The notes under the pieces were generated by a model that was not told where the DNA came from, did no database searches, and was given only the letters and a program-made list of their open reading frames with translations. The translations under genes and the position numbers were made by a program. Positions 49,864 through 61,634 of a DNA stretch of 64,000 nt are shown here, in pieces. Positions within the stretch are counted from its first letter, which is position 1. Each line of letters opens with the position of its first letter. The stretch spans positions 49,786,050 to 49,850,049 of the forward strand of contig CM019237.1 in assembly GCA_009741485.1 (NCBI GenBank), in the 5' to 3' direction. The stretch comes from Malurus cyaneus samueli. Lineage: Eukaryota > Chordata > Aves > Passeriformes > Maluridae.

Positions 49864-49904
49864 AATATATATATATATATAATATTATGGTATATATATA
49901 TATA
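49864..49904. repeat. Split (TA)n repeat
   Basis: Two TA tracts (about 8 and 9 units) separated by ATATTATGG. Confidence 0.9.
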
Positions 49905-52664
49905 CCCAAATTGTTCTTTTTATGGTAGCAGTTTAATGTCTCTCACCATCATCTTTTTGTGGCATGACACATGGTGTATGTTCTCATTGGTTTAGCATTG
50001 GAGACAAGATTTGTGCCATTAGTGGTACAAAAAAAATTTACAACAGGCACAACAGAGGCATTTCAAGGTAAGGAGAGAAGGGTTACTCATGATTTGGGGC
50101 AGTCCAGCATTTAATAGAAAGTTCTGCAGCACAAATCTTGCTCACAGAACAGGGTGTAAAACAGAGGTGCAGTAAATAGAACCAGAAAACTTGATAAGGA
50201 AGGATACCTAGTAAATAAATATGTGTGTGGTGGAAAATGTGATTAGGAAGGATATTTGATAAGTTTCTAAGGGACTTGGCTTCCCTCATCAAGAAGAAAT
50301 TCTGCTACCACCCCGAAGTACTTAAGCACTGTCCTGAATGCAAAATTGGGCTCTCTCAGGTTCTCTGTTATGCCTATTTCCTTTTTCTCTATGGGGAAAG
50401 TTGCCTTCCTTCCACTGTTAGGACTTCTTGAGGGCCATGAACTTGAGTCACAGCAAAAACTCTTGCAAAGAGCATGGTCTTTCCAGCTGAAAAGCACCAG
50501 CACACATTATGGAATCACATATTCTAAAGGACATATTAAATTTTTCAGAGTTGTTAAAACTATGAAAAATCTGTTTCTGACTGAAAGAGGAGAACCGCCT
50601 TTGCCAAGCCAAATTTGCTGGAGAACTACAGTGATAAATATTCCCTTTTTTTGTTTAGGGAGTCCTTATAATTGAATAAATATATTCTTTCCCTCTCTCC
50701 TTTGACCATCTTTGCTTCAGCTTCAAGTGAGTCCTAGTGAAGATTAAAGTGTAATGACATCAAGAAAAAGTCTGGGGTAGAAGGAGAAGGAGAAAAGGCA
50801 GGTGTGGCTTGACAAATGATGAGGAAAGAGGCTTTCAGGACAGAGAGACTCAGGACAGCTAAGCTGACACTGTATCCCTGAGAAAAAGAGGGAAATCCCA
50901 CGCCAGCCAGGGACCAGCATTGCTGAGCCACTGGAGCACACAGGAGCGAGCAGCAGGCACACTGGTATTTCAGAACAGGCAGGCTGAAGTCATGAGAATG
51001 TGAAACACCATCTGAGAGGAGGCATTCTATCCCAAATGCAAGGAAATCTCCATGGAATCCGCTCGGAGGCGTGTCAGGAGCATGACCAGCAATGCTGGCC
51101 CGAGTTCAAAAGCCTCTGAGTATTGCAAACATCTCCAGCATCGGTGCACGTCTCACAAGTTAATGTTGCATTATAATTCCATGATTCCCACCCGCCCCTT
51201 TCATCCTGAAGAGGTGGCCTCCCATAGCACCTACCAAGGTCAGAAGATCTCTGCATGCAAGTTGTCTTTGTGAAGGGCGACCCTGAGGGATAAAACCAAA
51301 GGCTGCATGCTGAAGGTGATGCTGCAAATCAGTGCTGGACCCTACAGGTTCACAGAGTGACTCTTTAACTACTAACTCAGGGTTCTCTCACTGCTGTACA
51401 GGAAGAAGAGTTGTTACTTCTTTCTTGCTTCCTGAATTTTATCGCTGGAGAGCCTTGGCAAACCAGTTAAAGTCAATTAACTGAACAGAAAAGTGGGGCC
51501 AGGCAGCAGCAAGATCACAGCAAACCACTGAGTGTTTTACAGCCCACTTTCATTGTGTTTGAAAAGAAGGGTGATCATTTAACTGAGAGGCAAAACAAGT
51601 TCCTGGAGACTGCTCAAAAGGAAACAGGGCTTTCTGAGCAGGTGGCGTGGTATATGGTAAGACAAGGGGAAAAGTAAGTCAATACGCAAGGCTAGATCTC
51701 AATAATCCATCCTAACAGTGCTAGAATACCCTTCCCAAGGCCTGAATCCCCATTCCTTCATAACAGCAAATTCTTGCATTACTAACACTTTAGGAATAAG
51801 CTTCACAGCACAGTGTGTTTCTCATAAAATGCTGGGCACTAATATAAAAGTGCAATATCACAAATTCAGCTTCTCCTAAACAGCTTTCCTAACTTGCTGT
51901 AGGAAAGCTTCACAATTTCAAAGAAATGCTTGGGACAACAGCCGACTGAAAATTCAAAGCAATTCATTTTTATGAGAAATCGCTGAATAAACCTTCAAAT
52001 TCCCTTTTCATTCTCGGGTAAAACGAGAGAGATTTTTTTTTTCCTCTTCAACTCCTGCCTCTTCCCAAAGGAAAGAGAAGTATGGATACTTGGCTTACAG
52101 TAACATGAAGGGAAACCACCACCTTCTGCACCTTCCCTCAGCACTGCAAGAGTGTTCCAAAGCTATGCTGGAATGCTGCCAGCCAAATGAATTTGGTATT
52201 AATGAGCAAAATCGTGCTTTCAGAGTCAGAATAGACAGAATCAGAGTGGAAGTATAGGGACAGAGCAAGGCGTGAGATAAATTCTCAGTTGGTTTATGCC
52301 CTATCAAGTGGGTCCTCACAGAGTAAATCAAGAGAATCAGGCTTTGGGCTCACATATCAAGGGGTTTCTGTTATCAAGCATACTATTATTAAATTACATT
52401 CTGTTATCTGTTTAACAAAAAAAAAAATATAATAAAACTGTATTTGATAGATTGAGTCCTTTTGCACCAGCCTTAAAGTGTTTAATGCTGCACTTACCTG
52501 GCAGCAGAAGATGGAACATCCTTTATGAGGATTAAGGGAGGAGACAGGCCAGCACTGCTTCACACTGAGCATGGGTTTGGTGAAGAACACACTCCAGTAA
52601 CCTTGGGTACATTGCTCTTCATTCCTATGAATCAAAAGGATTTAAAAATCACTCTGAAGAAAAG

Positions 52665-52681
52665 AACAACAACAACAACAA
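52665..52681. repeat. Short (AAC)n repeat
   Basis: Five to six AAC units followed by an A-rich sequence. Confidence 0.85.
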
Positions 52682-54193
52682 TAAAAGATAATAAAACTGG
52701 ATTTGAGTATGGAAAAGATGACATGAATTACGTACTGAGCCTGAACTAGTTACCCTACTAACTAATGAACTCTCATTGCGGTTTTGCTTCTTAAAGAAAG
52801 GGCAACAAAAAAGTGAAGCGGTGTCAGTAGAACAGTTCTGCAATTGCTTTGAAGACAAGTAAAACCCCATGGTCAGAGTCAGACACAACTGGAGATTATT
52901 TTAATTGTTGGAGGTGGGGTGGGGTACCAGAACTCTGGTAAGTATTTCCAGAGGGACAAAACTCAGTGACTGAATTGAAATACCAAGCAAACCAGGGATC
53001 ACTGTACATAGGTCCAAACCTTTTCCAGGCACCTCCTACAGGGAGGATCCGATTTCCATGCAGACAGAGTGCAGAAAGTTGGGAAGACTGGGATTTACCC
53101 CCAAGCAGGAAGATTGCCAAGATTTTGAGGAACAAACCAGGATCTGTCCTTTCTCTGCTCAAGCTACTGTGCGCCCTAAGCCTGTTAATGCATGGACACT
53201 GAAGCCACTGCCCAGTTTTTTGGGACAGGGAGGAATAAAAATACTGTGACATAGCAATAACACTGCAGGAGATTGCTGGTTACATAGCAGCCAGCCTTCT
53301 GAAAATCCACTGAGAGACAGGTTCTTCCCTGCAGGATCACATACATGGGATTTAGTCACTTTTGGTCATTTTTGGCACTTTGTGTCATTCAAACATACAT
53401 TGAAATCAAGGAAAGAGTTTTCTCAGCTGTCATATTGCTCAGCCACAAGCTCCAGGCTCACTGCTGAGCATGTCTTCATAACACAAGTTATAAAATCAGA
53501 ACAGGTATCTGAAGATTCATCCCTTTCCTGCCTTAATGAAACCAGTTATCTCACCCCCTTCAATGATGCTAGAGTTATCCCAATTGCCAATTTCCATACA
53601 AGAATAGTTTCTTTTTATTTTCCCTCAGCCATGTTGGAGGCTGCCATTTGTATGATTCTCCTATTCTCAGCTCATCCTACCTCCAACACTACTGTTTTTC
53701 CCAAGACTGAGAGTGGAGAGGGATCCATCTGTGCATAACTATCACCAGACAGAGCCTTTCAGCTAGAAAAGAGCTATAAAACCCAAAATGTCCTGTTCTT
53801 CTCCAGCAGAAGGGGGAAAAACAGAAAAACCATCTATTTATGGCTTCCAGCTCAAAGGTCAATGAAAATAATCTCATTTGCTTCTATGGATTTTGGAGGA
53901 GATCCACAGATCTTTATTTTTAGGTATGAAAGGATCTATTGCTGGCTGCTTAAAATACACCATGACTCTTCATCCACGGGACAATGCTCCTCAATCAAAG
54001 GTCCTTTTAACATTTCTTTTCAGCACACTCTCATTTTCCCCACCACACAATAAATACTTTGTTTTCTGGAACAACATTTCCTCCCCTTCTCTGAGGAAAA
54101 AGGCTTCAGTCTCCCTTCTGAGAACTCTTTCTTGTGCAGCTTAGCAGCTGAGCCTTTACCCTGTCCTCTGGCCACATTTCTGAGTGTCAGACC

Positions 54194-54268
54194 ATCATAG
54201 AATCATGGGATCTTTAAGGCTGGAAAAAACCTCCAAGATCATCAAGTCCAACCTTTATCACAGGCATG
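54194..54268 (-). mobile_element. CR1 3'-end fragment
   Basis: 'CATCATAGAATCATGGGATC', 'TTTAAGGCTGGAAAAAACCT' and 'AAGATCATCAAGTCCAACCT' form the reverse complement of a CR1 tail. About 75 bp remain. Confidence 0.92.
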
Positions 54269-56901
54269 CACAGCAGCTGTAGTGCGCTCTGCAAATCGAA
54301 CAGAAATTGCTGTCCTGTTTAGATCACGGTCACTGACAGGAATCTCCTTGGATTTCTGGGCTGGATCAAAACCACCAGGTCCATAGCACTCCTAACAAAT
54401 GAGGGCCTGTTTTCTTTTTGTTAACTGTTCCAGGAATTTGTTGTGGACTGCAAACACAGACTTTATCCAAAAATCTCTTCCCGCACACAAGAATGTACTT
54501 TCCCTTTCCTGTGTAAATAAAGTGCTGCTGTGGGAAGTCAGCAGAGGCTTTAAATCTAATCCATACTCTGCCCACTGTGGCTATCTGGCCAAATGGAAAT
54601 TAGATACTCGGGACATGAGCCCCCAGGGCATCTCAGTAACAACTGAAAGGATTTAAAGATTTGTCATTATTATGGTGGACAATAAATATCTAAGCAGACT
54701 GGCAGATATCTGTGGGATAGGGAGTGACCCCGTTGGGAGCTGCCCATGATTACATGCTCTATTCTTCCCCTTTTCAGTCTGAGCTCCAATGTGCACCAAG
54801 AATTTTTATGAATTAAATACTCTGTTTTGATTAAAACTGCACCAAAAGTGAAAGCACAAAAATTTTTTATTCCAATCTGGTGAAAGCAGATAAACCAAAT
54901 ATTAAAAAAATATTTAATATAAAAAGTAGTACACAATGCACCAGGGTCTTATGACTGGACTAATAATATCTTCAAGCTTCCTTGCAACTGAATTGTGCTG
55001 TTTATGCTGTTAGCAGAGACAAGGGTTTAGTTTCCATGCTACTCAGAGTCTGTGGATTGGCCTAATTTCCAACAGTGGCTATCATTCTTAAGGAAATCTT
55101 TCTTTCTTGCGCTGCCAAGCTAAAGTCAAAACAGCCTTCCAGCACTCCAATATGCAAAAATGTGTATCTTTTTCTCCCTTACACTTTCTGTCGGACTGCA
55201 TTCCTACAGTCTGAGAAAACAGTGCACAAGCTAAACCAAAGATAACCCAAAAATACTTTTATAATGAACTCTCTTAAAAATATTTTACACTGGGGATAAG
55301 ACTGAAGAATTCTCTTGCAACAGGAGTATCAGCTCCTATTCTTATTACAGAAGTTCTGAGCACTCACCAGTATTTCCTTGAGTTTTGAGTCATGTTTTAC
55401 TCCTGATGAAAGGATCAGAGATGCAATTATTAGTGAGCAATTCCTGACAGCTTTCAGAGATCTCAGCACCAAGTCAAGGGAGATTAATGAGTCTGCTCTG
55501 AAAGGTGATAGGACAGCTGGATGTTACACAGAAAAAAAGGGATCTGTTCTGATTAAATGAGGACATCTGCTCAGCTTCCTGTGGGAAATTATTCTAATTT
55601 TAATAATGATAAAAGCAATCCAATATATCGAGAAGGCAGACCCTTTAAAGAGCCAGACACTAAGCGTGAAAGGCTGGGTGTCATCTCAAAAAGAGATCAG
55701 TAGCAAAAGTCATTGTCAGTGCCGGGGAGCAAGACAAGATCCCAGCAACTTCCCACTTGCAGTCCTGGATTTGCTGCCGCTGGCACAGAAAGTGAAGCTC
55801 CTTTGCAGGAAAGCTGCTGCCTTGCCTCTTCCTCTTCCTTTTCCTCTTCCTTTTCCTCTTCCTCCCCCACTCTCCCTTCTCAACACAGCTCCACATGGAG
55901 CAGACTCAGGGCACCTGGGAAAGCATTTGTGATACTTCTGCCCAACCCTGGGGCAGGTGGAGAAAGAGCTTTCAATCCCTATGAGCTTTGACTTTTTATT
56001 GATTCCCAAATTTTACGTGTACTGCACTTAAAACACCGGGAGGCTGCCGAGGTCCCACTACTGGTGGATATTTGAGGAGAAAACAGAAGCTCCATAGGAA
56101 CTGATGCTGCAATGTTTTCTTTCAGTAGGATGGTGCCGATGGTGTGGCTTCCTCATAACATGGATGGCCCTGGCTTCCTCCTTCCTGCTGCTGCTGGGAA
56201 GTCCTCAGCAGGACTGGAACTTCATCCATAAATCGATTACACTGTAATTATATTATTTATATGTAAGTCAGAACCCCTTAGAATGAAGGGAGCATAAGAG
56301 AAGATTGCCTGTAATTGCTTGCTACTTGCATTGTTAATTATTATTGAGTGCTTAAGTCCAGAAAAAGAGAAGTCATTTGAAAACAAGAAAAAAATATCAA
56401 CAGGAAAGCTAGTCAAGAGGAAGAGATGTTCTTTCTAGCACACAGACACGATAACAAGGGACAATATGAACTGAAGCCATCTCAGATTGCCTGTGGCTGC
56501 CCTGCCAGGACTCAGAGCAAAAATAGGACTCATAACACCAACATCTGACTTTCGAGACTCAAGGCTGCTGAGGCTTCTGCTGGCAGCTTCAAAAAAGAAT
56601 CAGAAATGAAAATAAATATTAGCTAAAGCAGGGGGAAAAACAGAGGAGAGTCTCAAGGACACTGAAATATTCCTGATGTCTGGGAGAAAAAACACTTATT
56701 GGGAAGAGGAACTTTCTGGATTGTTGCAGAACTGCAGAATTATCATCACTTACCAGAGGTAGCGATAAGAAGAGAGAGGTGATCCCTGCTTCACAAATAA
56801 AAGCATGGACACGTACAGGTGAACAGATGGAAAAGGAGTGTAAGGGCCTGCTTCATCTGCAGCCTTGCCTGCTGCCAGGATCAGTCCAGCTAAATACCTT
56901 T
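54269..56901. other. Noncoding DNA, no supported gene
   Basis: AT-rich. A stretch at 55351-55504 has a plausible splice acceptor (CTTATTACAG) and donor (AAAG|GTGATA) and a short frame with a SCAN/gag-like look, treated as a finding and not as a gene. The pyrimidine tract at 55821 lies here. Confidence 0.45.
55821..55879 (+). repeat. Pyrimidine (CTTCCT)n tract
   Basis: Repeats of CCTCTTCCTTTT with almost no purines on the plus strand. Confidence 0.92.
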
Positions 56902-57005
56902 CAAAAACAAAAAACAAACAAACAAACAAACAACAACAACAACAAACAAAAAACCACCAAAAACAACAAAAAAACCCCTCACAAACAAACAAAAAACCAA
57001 ACAAA
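56902..57005 (+). repeat. (CAAA)n/(CAA)n low-complexity tract
   Basis: CAAA units, then CAA units, then A-rich ACAAACAAAA. No guanine is present across about 100 bp. Confidence 0.95.
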
Positions 57006-59594
57006 TGTAGTATTCAAGTCAACATTATTTTGGGAAGGGCAATAGCAGCAAGGCCAGCCCAAGAAAATGGCCACAGTGGAAGTGGAACAAGCCTGTAACA
57101 AGCAATCCTTGCCTTTGGACAATGCTGTAATACCCTATCTCCTTATTTTACCAAATACATCACAAATAAACGTTATGTTTGAGGAAACACAATAGAGTTT
57201 GATGTTATTTAGTGCTCTAGCTGGATCAGTGTTACCTTTGCATTTGCAGAGACCTTTCAGTTAAAAAAAAAAAGAAAAAGTTTGCTTTCTAGTAAGTTTT
57301 CTAAAGGTAATTTTTCCCTATGAAATCTTTGAAATTTGTGTTCCCCCAGAGACCTTAGAAGGTAAATAATCCTAAACCACATTCTCTGGCAAGCAACCAG
57401 CTTGTTAGGTAAATAACTTTCACTCAAAATGCCTTAGCACAAATTTATCCCTGGTGATGGGAAGGATGAAAGCTTGCACTGAGCTGGAGTTGAAATCTTT
57501 GGTTTTCATTCAGGTGCTAACATTCATCTGAATAAAACAAAGTATCTTGATACTGTGCACTGGGATTAGAGGACTATCACGATTATCTAAAGGCAGAGTT
57601 GGGTAATTTTATATTTCATGTCCTTCCCAGGAGCCCTCAGAGACTCGGGAGATGGAAAACCAATATAGCAGATACTTTGTGACTAACAAAGAGAAAAGTC
57701 AAACAGCCCCCTGGAGCACACTGAATTCCTGATAAGAGGCAATAAATGGAGAAGAAACTTGGGGAACAGGCAGGGACTTTGAAGAGAGAGGCTACAAAAG
57801 AAACTTGTCTCCAATAAAAAGGGTATCAAACTCAAAGTGATTGTGAGAAGCAGGAAAGGCTGGAAAACTTGCTGAATCTCATTTGTAATGTGATCTGAAG
57901 GATGAGTTGCCAAGTCCTGTCAAAGTACTTAGAAAATACCGCCCTGCTTTTTATGCACATTCCTCCTATCCTTTCACAGAAGAAAAGGGAACAGAAGGTA
58001 TGACACCAACACCTGAGCAGCATAAACAGGCTGAACAAGCTGCATCCCCTCTCCAACAACCCTGATCTGAAAGGACACTGAAAAATATGGGCTCATATTT
58101 CTATCCAATGTACTCAGAGCATGGCACCACGACTGAACTTGAAACTTTTGTTGTGAAAAGACAGCAAATATTCCTGATACGGATTCATCTTCTTCACCGA
58201 CAGAGGCTTTCTGATGCCTTCTTTTCCCTTCATGAAACCTGTTAGAAAAAAGAAATTCCTGTCATTTCATCTTCCTGCAGACCTGTGTAAGTCTTCAGCT
58301 GGTGCTTCAGGTGACTCAGGCTGAACATGGAACAACAATAACAATCACCTGCTGAAAACCTCAAACGTCATTTTTGGGAGGACACTGCCCTGGCACAGCA
58401 GATAACCAAGTCTTATGTCTCCTCTAGATATGGCAAAATCATGAGTTGATCCAGTTTTCAGTATAAAAACTTGGAGCCATAATATAAAAATCTGAGCGAA
58501 CACTCAGGTGTCCATAGCTCCAGCTGGGAAATGGTTTCCTATCCTACTAACAATTTTGATATGGTGATTTTTATTGTTTTCTTTCCTGAATTAGGATAAA
58601 AATCCAAAGATTTTAAACTAAATATATTTTTTAATTAATTACTTAGAGCAAAGTGATTTCAAGCCAAGAAAAAAAAGAAAAAAAAACAATGAAAAATTCT
58701 CAAAACGGTTCAATCACAGTGCAGGCCATCTTAAAACTTCTACATGACAGTGTAGTTGAGTTTTTTTCAAAGCTAAACTTTTCAGTAAACGTTTGAGGTT
58801 TTAAAATCAGCATTTTTCAGAAATAAAGACTGAGATCAGCAAATGTTCTCTAAGGTGTAAAGCTGCCACGCTAAACCTGGCAGAAATAGAAAGTGTTTAT
58901 ATTAAAGAATTCTCATGACAGGTGCAGATGAAATGTTTCAGAACAGAGAGAGGATGAGAAAGAAGCAAAAAATTACATATTTTATTTGTTTAAAAAAAAA
59001 AAAAAAAATTAGTAAAACACTGTTATTCATATTGCATCCTATACAACTGTGGTGTTTTCTTGTTGGGGTTTTTTTCTGACTGGAATTTTACTTTGAAAGA
59101 TGCCTTTCAAAGGTTCCAAAGATGCTTTTTTAAGTCAACAAAGACGATTTTTCTATATTGTTTTAGTCACAAAGTCACCTTAATTTAAAATCATTGGTTA
59201 CTCAGGCTCATCATACTTGTAGGTTAACTTCCCTGGAATCCTGGGAGCCTTCTCCCATTTGGGAAAGTGAGGAGTGGGAACAAAAATCATTCCACATTGA
59301 AGATTTCGAGTTCCACGTGAAGAGCTTGAAGGACTCAAGAGCTCTAGTTACTTCTGTATTACGTGTTCTACATAAATATATGGCCTCACAAGGATTTCAC
59401 CTTTATTTTTAAAATAAAATCTTATTAAATAAAAAGACAGGCTTGACGAAGGTACTGGAGAGTGCTGCTTTACTTAAGAGGCTGTGGCAAGAATTCAAAT
59501 TCCGTCAGAACTGCAGCAATCGCGCACGCTGTCAAGAAGTACAACTTCTCTCTGACAGAATATACTGCAAATGTGATGAGAAAATAAAGCCTCT
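57006..59594. other. Noncoding DNA, no gene seen
   Basis: AT-rich unique sequence with A-runs at 57260-57280 and 58992-59008 and AAGAAAAAAAAGAAAA near 58668-58687. The last 150 bp include an AATAAA signal at 59582 immediately before the pyrimidine tract. Confidence 0.5.
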
Positions 59595-59957
59595 CTCCCC
59601 CCGCTCCCCCTCCCTCTCTTTCCTGCCTCCTTCCTCCCTCCCTTCCTTCCCCTCCCTCCTTGCTACTACTCACCCTTTCCCTTCTCTCCCTTCCCTTCCC
59701 TTCCCTTCCCTTCCCTTCCCTTTCCCTTCCCTTCCCTCTTCCCTTCCCTTCCCTTCCCTTCCCTTCCCTTCCCTTCCCTTCCCTTCCCTTCCCTTCCCTT
59801 TCCCTTCCCTTCCCTTTCCCTTCCCTTCCCTCTCTCTGTCCCTCTCTTGCCTCCCTCCCTGCTGTTTTCCTCGCTTTCTCCTCTCTCTCTCCCTCCTCCT
59901 GCCCGTCCCTCCTCTCCCTCGCCTCCTTCTCTCTCCCCTCCCCTCCTTCCCTCTCTC
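59595..59957 (+). repeat. (CCCTT)n tract within a long polypyrimidine region
   Basis: About 360 bp is almost pure C/T on the plus strand. The core at about 59688-59832 is the pentamer CCCTT (AAGGG on the minus strand) with few interruptions. The stretch 59741-59800 is 12 perfect units. The minus strand therefore has many closely spaced GGG runs. Frames of 250-286 codons across it (59443-60291 plus, 59470-60330 minus, 59660-60433 plus) are low-complexity Ser/Pro/Leu/Phe or Arg/Glu/Gly/Lys strings and not genes. Confidence 0.97.
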
Positions 59958-60640
59958 CCGGCACCGGGAGATGGCGCCGGCTGCCCGCGGTATCGGCGGG
60001 TCTCTCTGCTGTCACCGCCGCCCGACTGCCGGGGATCCGGCCCGAGCCCGGGACCGGCTGGGAGCAGCAGTGCGGGATCACCGCAGCCCTGGGACAGCCC
60101 TGGGACAGCTCCGGTACAGCCCTGGGACAGCCCTGGGACAGCTCCGGGACAGCCCGGGCCCCCGCGGGATCCGGGGAGACGGGCGGCATCCTCCTCCCGG
60201 GATGTCGGGGGCAGCTGCGGTCCAAGATGTGCACAAAGAGAGTCCTCGCGTTTCTGCAGAAATCCTCACACACCAGCCTCGAGCCCGCTGAGTTTTCCCA
60301 GCGCAGAATTCCCCCGCGCTGCTGTAACACCGGCTCTTTCTCCTTGAACCAAAGCCCTAAATCGGGGATATGCGTATTTCACCGTCTTAAAACCCATCTG
60401 CCACCTTCCTCCCTTTTCCCGCACAGGGTCTGAACCCGCCGCTCCTCCCCCAGCCCCAGCCGTGCCCGACCCCCAGCCTGCAGTATAAGCTGTGGTATTT
60501 ATGCCTGGCCAGCCGCGCTCCGAGCCCTCAGGCCACCTTGTGCATCTGTCACCCGCTCCTAATCCTGCCCAAGCCGCACAGCCTGGCTCCAGGAGACCAC
60601 AGCTCCGGCATCGGCCCCTCGGCACAGGGATGAGGCACCC
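59958..60640. promoter_or_regulatory. CpG island, candidate promoter
   Basis: I count about 53 CpG dinucleotides in roughly 680 bp, densest at 59958-60060 (16 in about 100 bp), while flanking DNA has almost none. This is the only such region in the window. A TATA-like GTATAAG lies near 60483, and GC-box-like CCGCCC/GGGCGG sequences occur near 60018 and 60180. In birds, CpG islands usually mark transcription start sites, so this may be the start of a gene or noncoding RNA. I could not identify a first exon or decide the strand. An alternative is a GC-rich minisatellite-bearing island with no promoter function. Confidence 0.6.
60087..60158 (+). repeat. 11-bp tandem repeat with 33-bp higher order
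   Basis: Unit CCCTGGGACAG repeats twice and is followed by CTCCGGTACAG. The 33-bp trio then repeats with CTCCGGGACAG and ends in CCCGGG. The units lie inside the CpG island. Confidence 0.95.
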
Positions 60641-61039
60641 TCACAGCAGAGCAGCTCAGGATCAGCAGGGATGGGGCCGAAAACACCCGCTGCCTCAGCC
60701 CTTTTAGGGGAAGACACAATCGGCCCATCAGCCCGATTCCCTGGACATGGTGTTGTGTGGATCACGGCACAGGAGAGGGCTCCAGACCGAGGTCAACACA
60801 AATGGGTGGTCCTGCAGGTCTCCATGTCCATGGCACATGTGCCAGGCTGCAGCTTGAAGTAGATCTCCACCTTTCTCCCATAATCTGATCCCCATTTTTG
60901 GCTTTGTCTTTGTTGCCTGTGGTGAGGAAAACACAAGGAGGGGGCTGGAGACTACAAACCCCAGCAGGTTTGTTCCAAACTGCAGGGGAAATTAAAGGCT
61001 TAGGCTTCACTATTACTGAACCCAGGGAGTCCCTTTCAG
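60641..61039. other. Noncoding DNA, edge of the CpG island
   Basis: Six or so scattered CpGs remain until about 60800, then ordinary unique sequence. No gene seen. Confidence 0.45.
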
Positions 61040-61634
61040 TCACAGAACCACCTAAGAATCATGGACTGTTTTGGGTGGGAAGGGACTTTAAGGATCATCT
61101 CATTCCAACCTCCCTGGCATGGGCAGCAAGACCTTCCACTATCTCAGGTTGCTCAGACTCCCATCCAAGCTGGCCTGGAACACTTCCAGGGATGGGACAG
61201 CCACAGCTGCTCTGGGCAACCTGTGCCAGGGCCTCACCACCCTCACAGGGAACAATTTCTTCCCAATATCCCACCTAACCCTGCTCTCTGTCAGTGTGAA
61301 GCCATTCCCCCTTGTCCTGTCACTCCAGGCCCTTGTCAAGAGTCTCTCTCCATCTTTCCTGTGGGCTCCCTTCAGGCACTGCAAGGCCACAGTGAGGTCA
61401 CCCCAAAGCCTTCTCTTTTCCAGGTGAACAATCCCAACTCTCTCAGCCTTTCCTCCCAGCAGAGCTGCTCCATCCCTCTGANCCTCCCAGCAGAGCTGCT
61501 CCATCCCTCTGATCCCCTCGGTGTCCCTGCTCTGGACTGGCTCCAGCAGCTCCCTGTCCTTGCTGTGCTGGGCCCAGAGCTGGATGCAGCTCTGCAGGGG
61601 GGGCTCAGCAGAGCAGAGCAGGGGGACAGAATGT
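61040..61634 (-). mobile_element. Long CR1 LINE fragment, interrupted by an assembly ambiguity
   Basis: Nearly 600 bp of CR1 in reverse: 'TCTCATTCCAACCTCCCTGG', 'GCAACCTGTGCCAGGGCCTC', 'CTCTGTCAGTGTGAAGCCAT', 'AAGGCCACAGTGAGGTCACC' and the 5'-side block 'CTGGGCCCAGAGCTGGATGC'. Both ends of the block order agree with the copy at 369-847. An N at 61482 separates two identical 30-bp copies (61452-61481 and 61483-61512), so the element may be about 31 bp too long. Confidence 0.95.
61452..61512. repeat. 30-bp direct duplication around an N
   Basis: The segment starting CCTCCCAGCAGAGCTGCTCC occurs twice with a single ambiguous base between the copies. Other CR1 copies in the window have the segment once. 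Confidence 0.95.

Larger units (their letters stand above)
47031..54193. other. Unique AT-rich noncoding DNA
   Basis: About 7.2 kb. Apart from the A-rich tract at 49497, the TA tract at 49864 and the AAC repeat at 52665, it has no recognised element. Frames of 100-120 codons (50346, 52896, 53382) show no domain. Confidence 0.5.

Noticed and set aside
59443..60433. Three frames of 257-286 codons on both strands
   Set aside because: They are translations of a (CCCTT)n/polypyrimidine tract and the adjoining CpG-rich DNA. They are low-complexity strings with no domain and are open in several frames at once.
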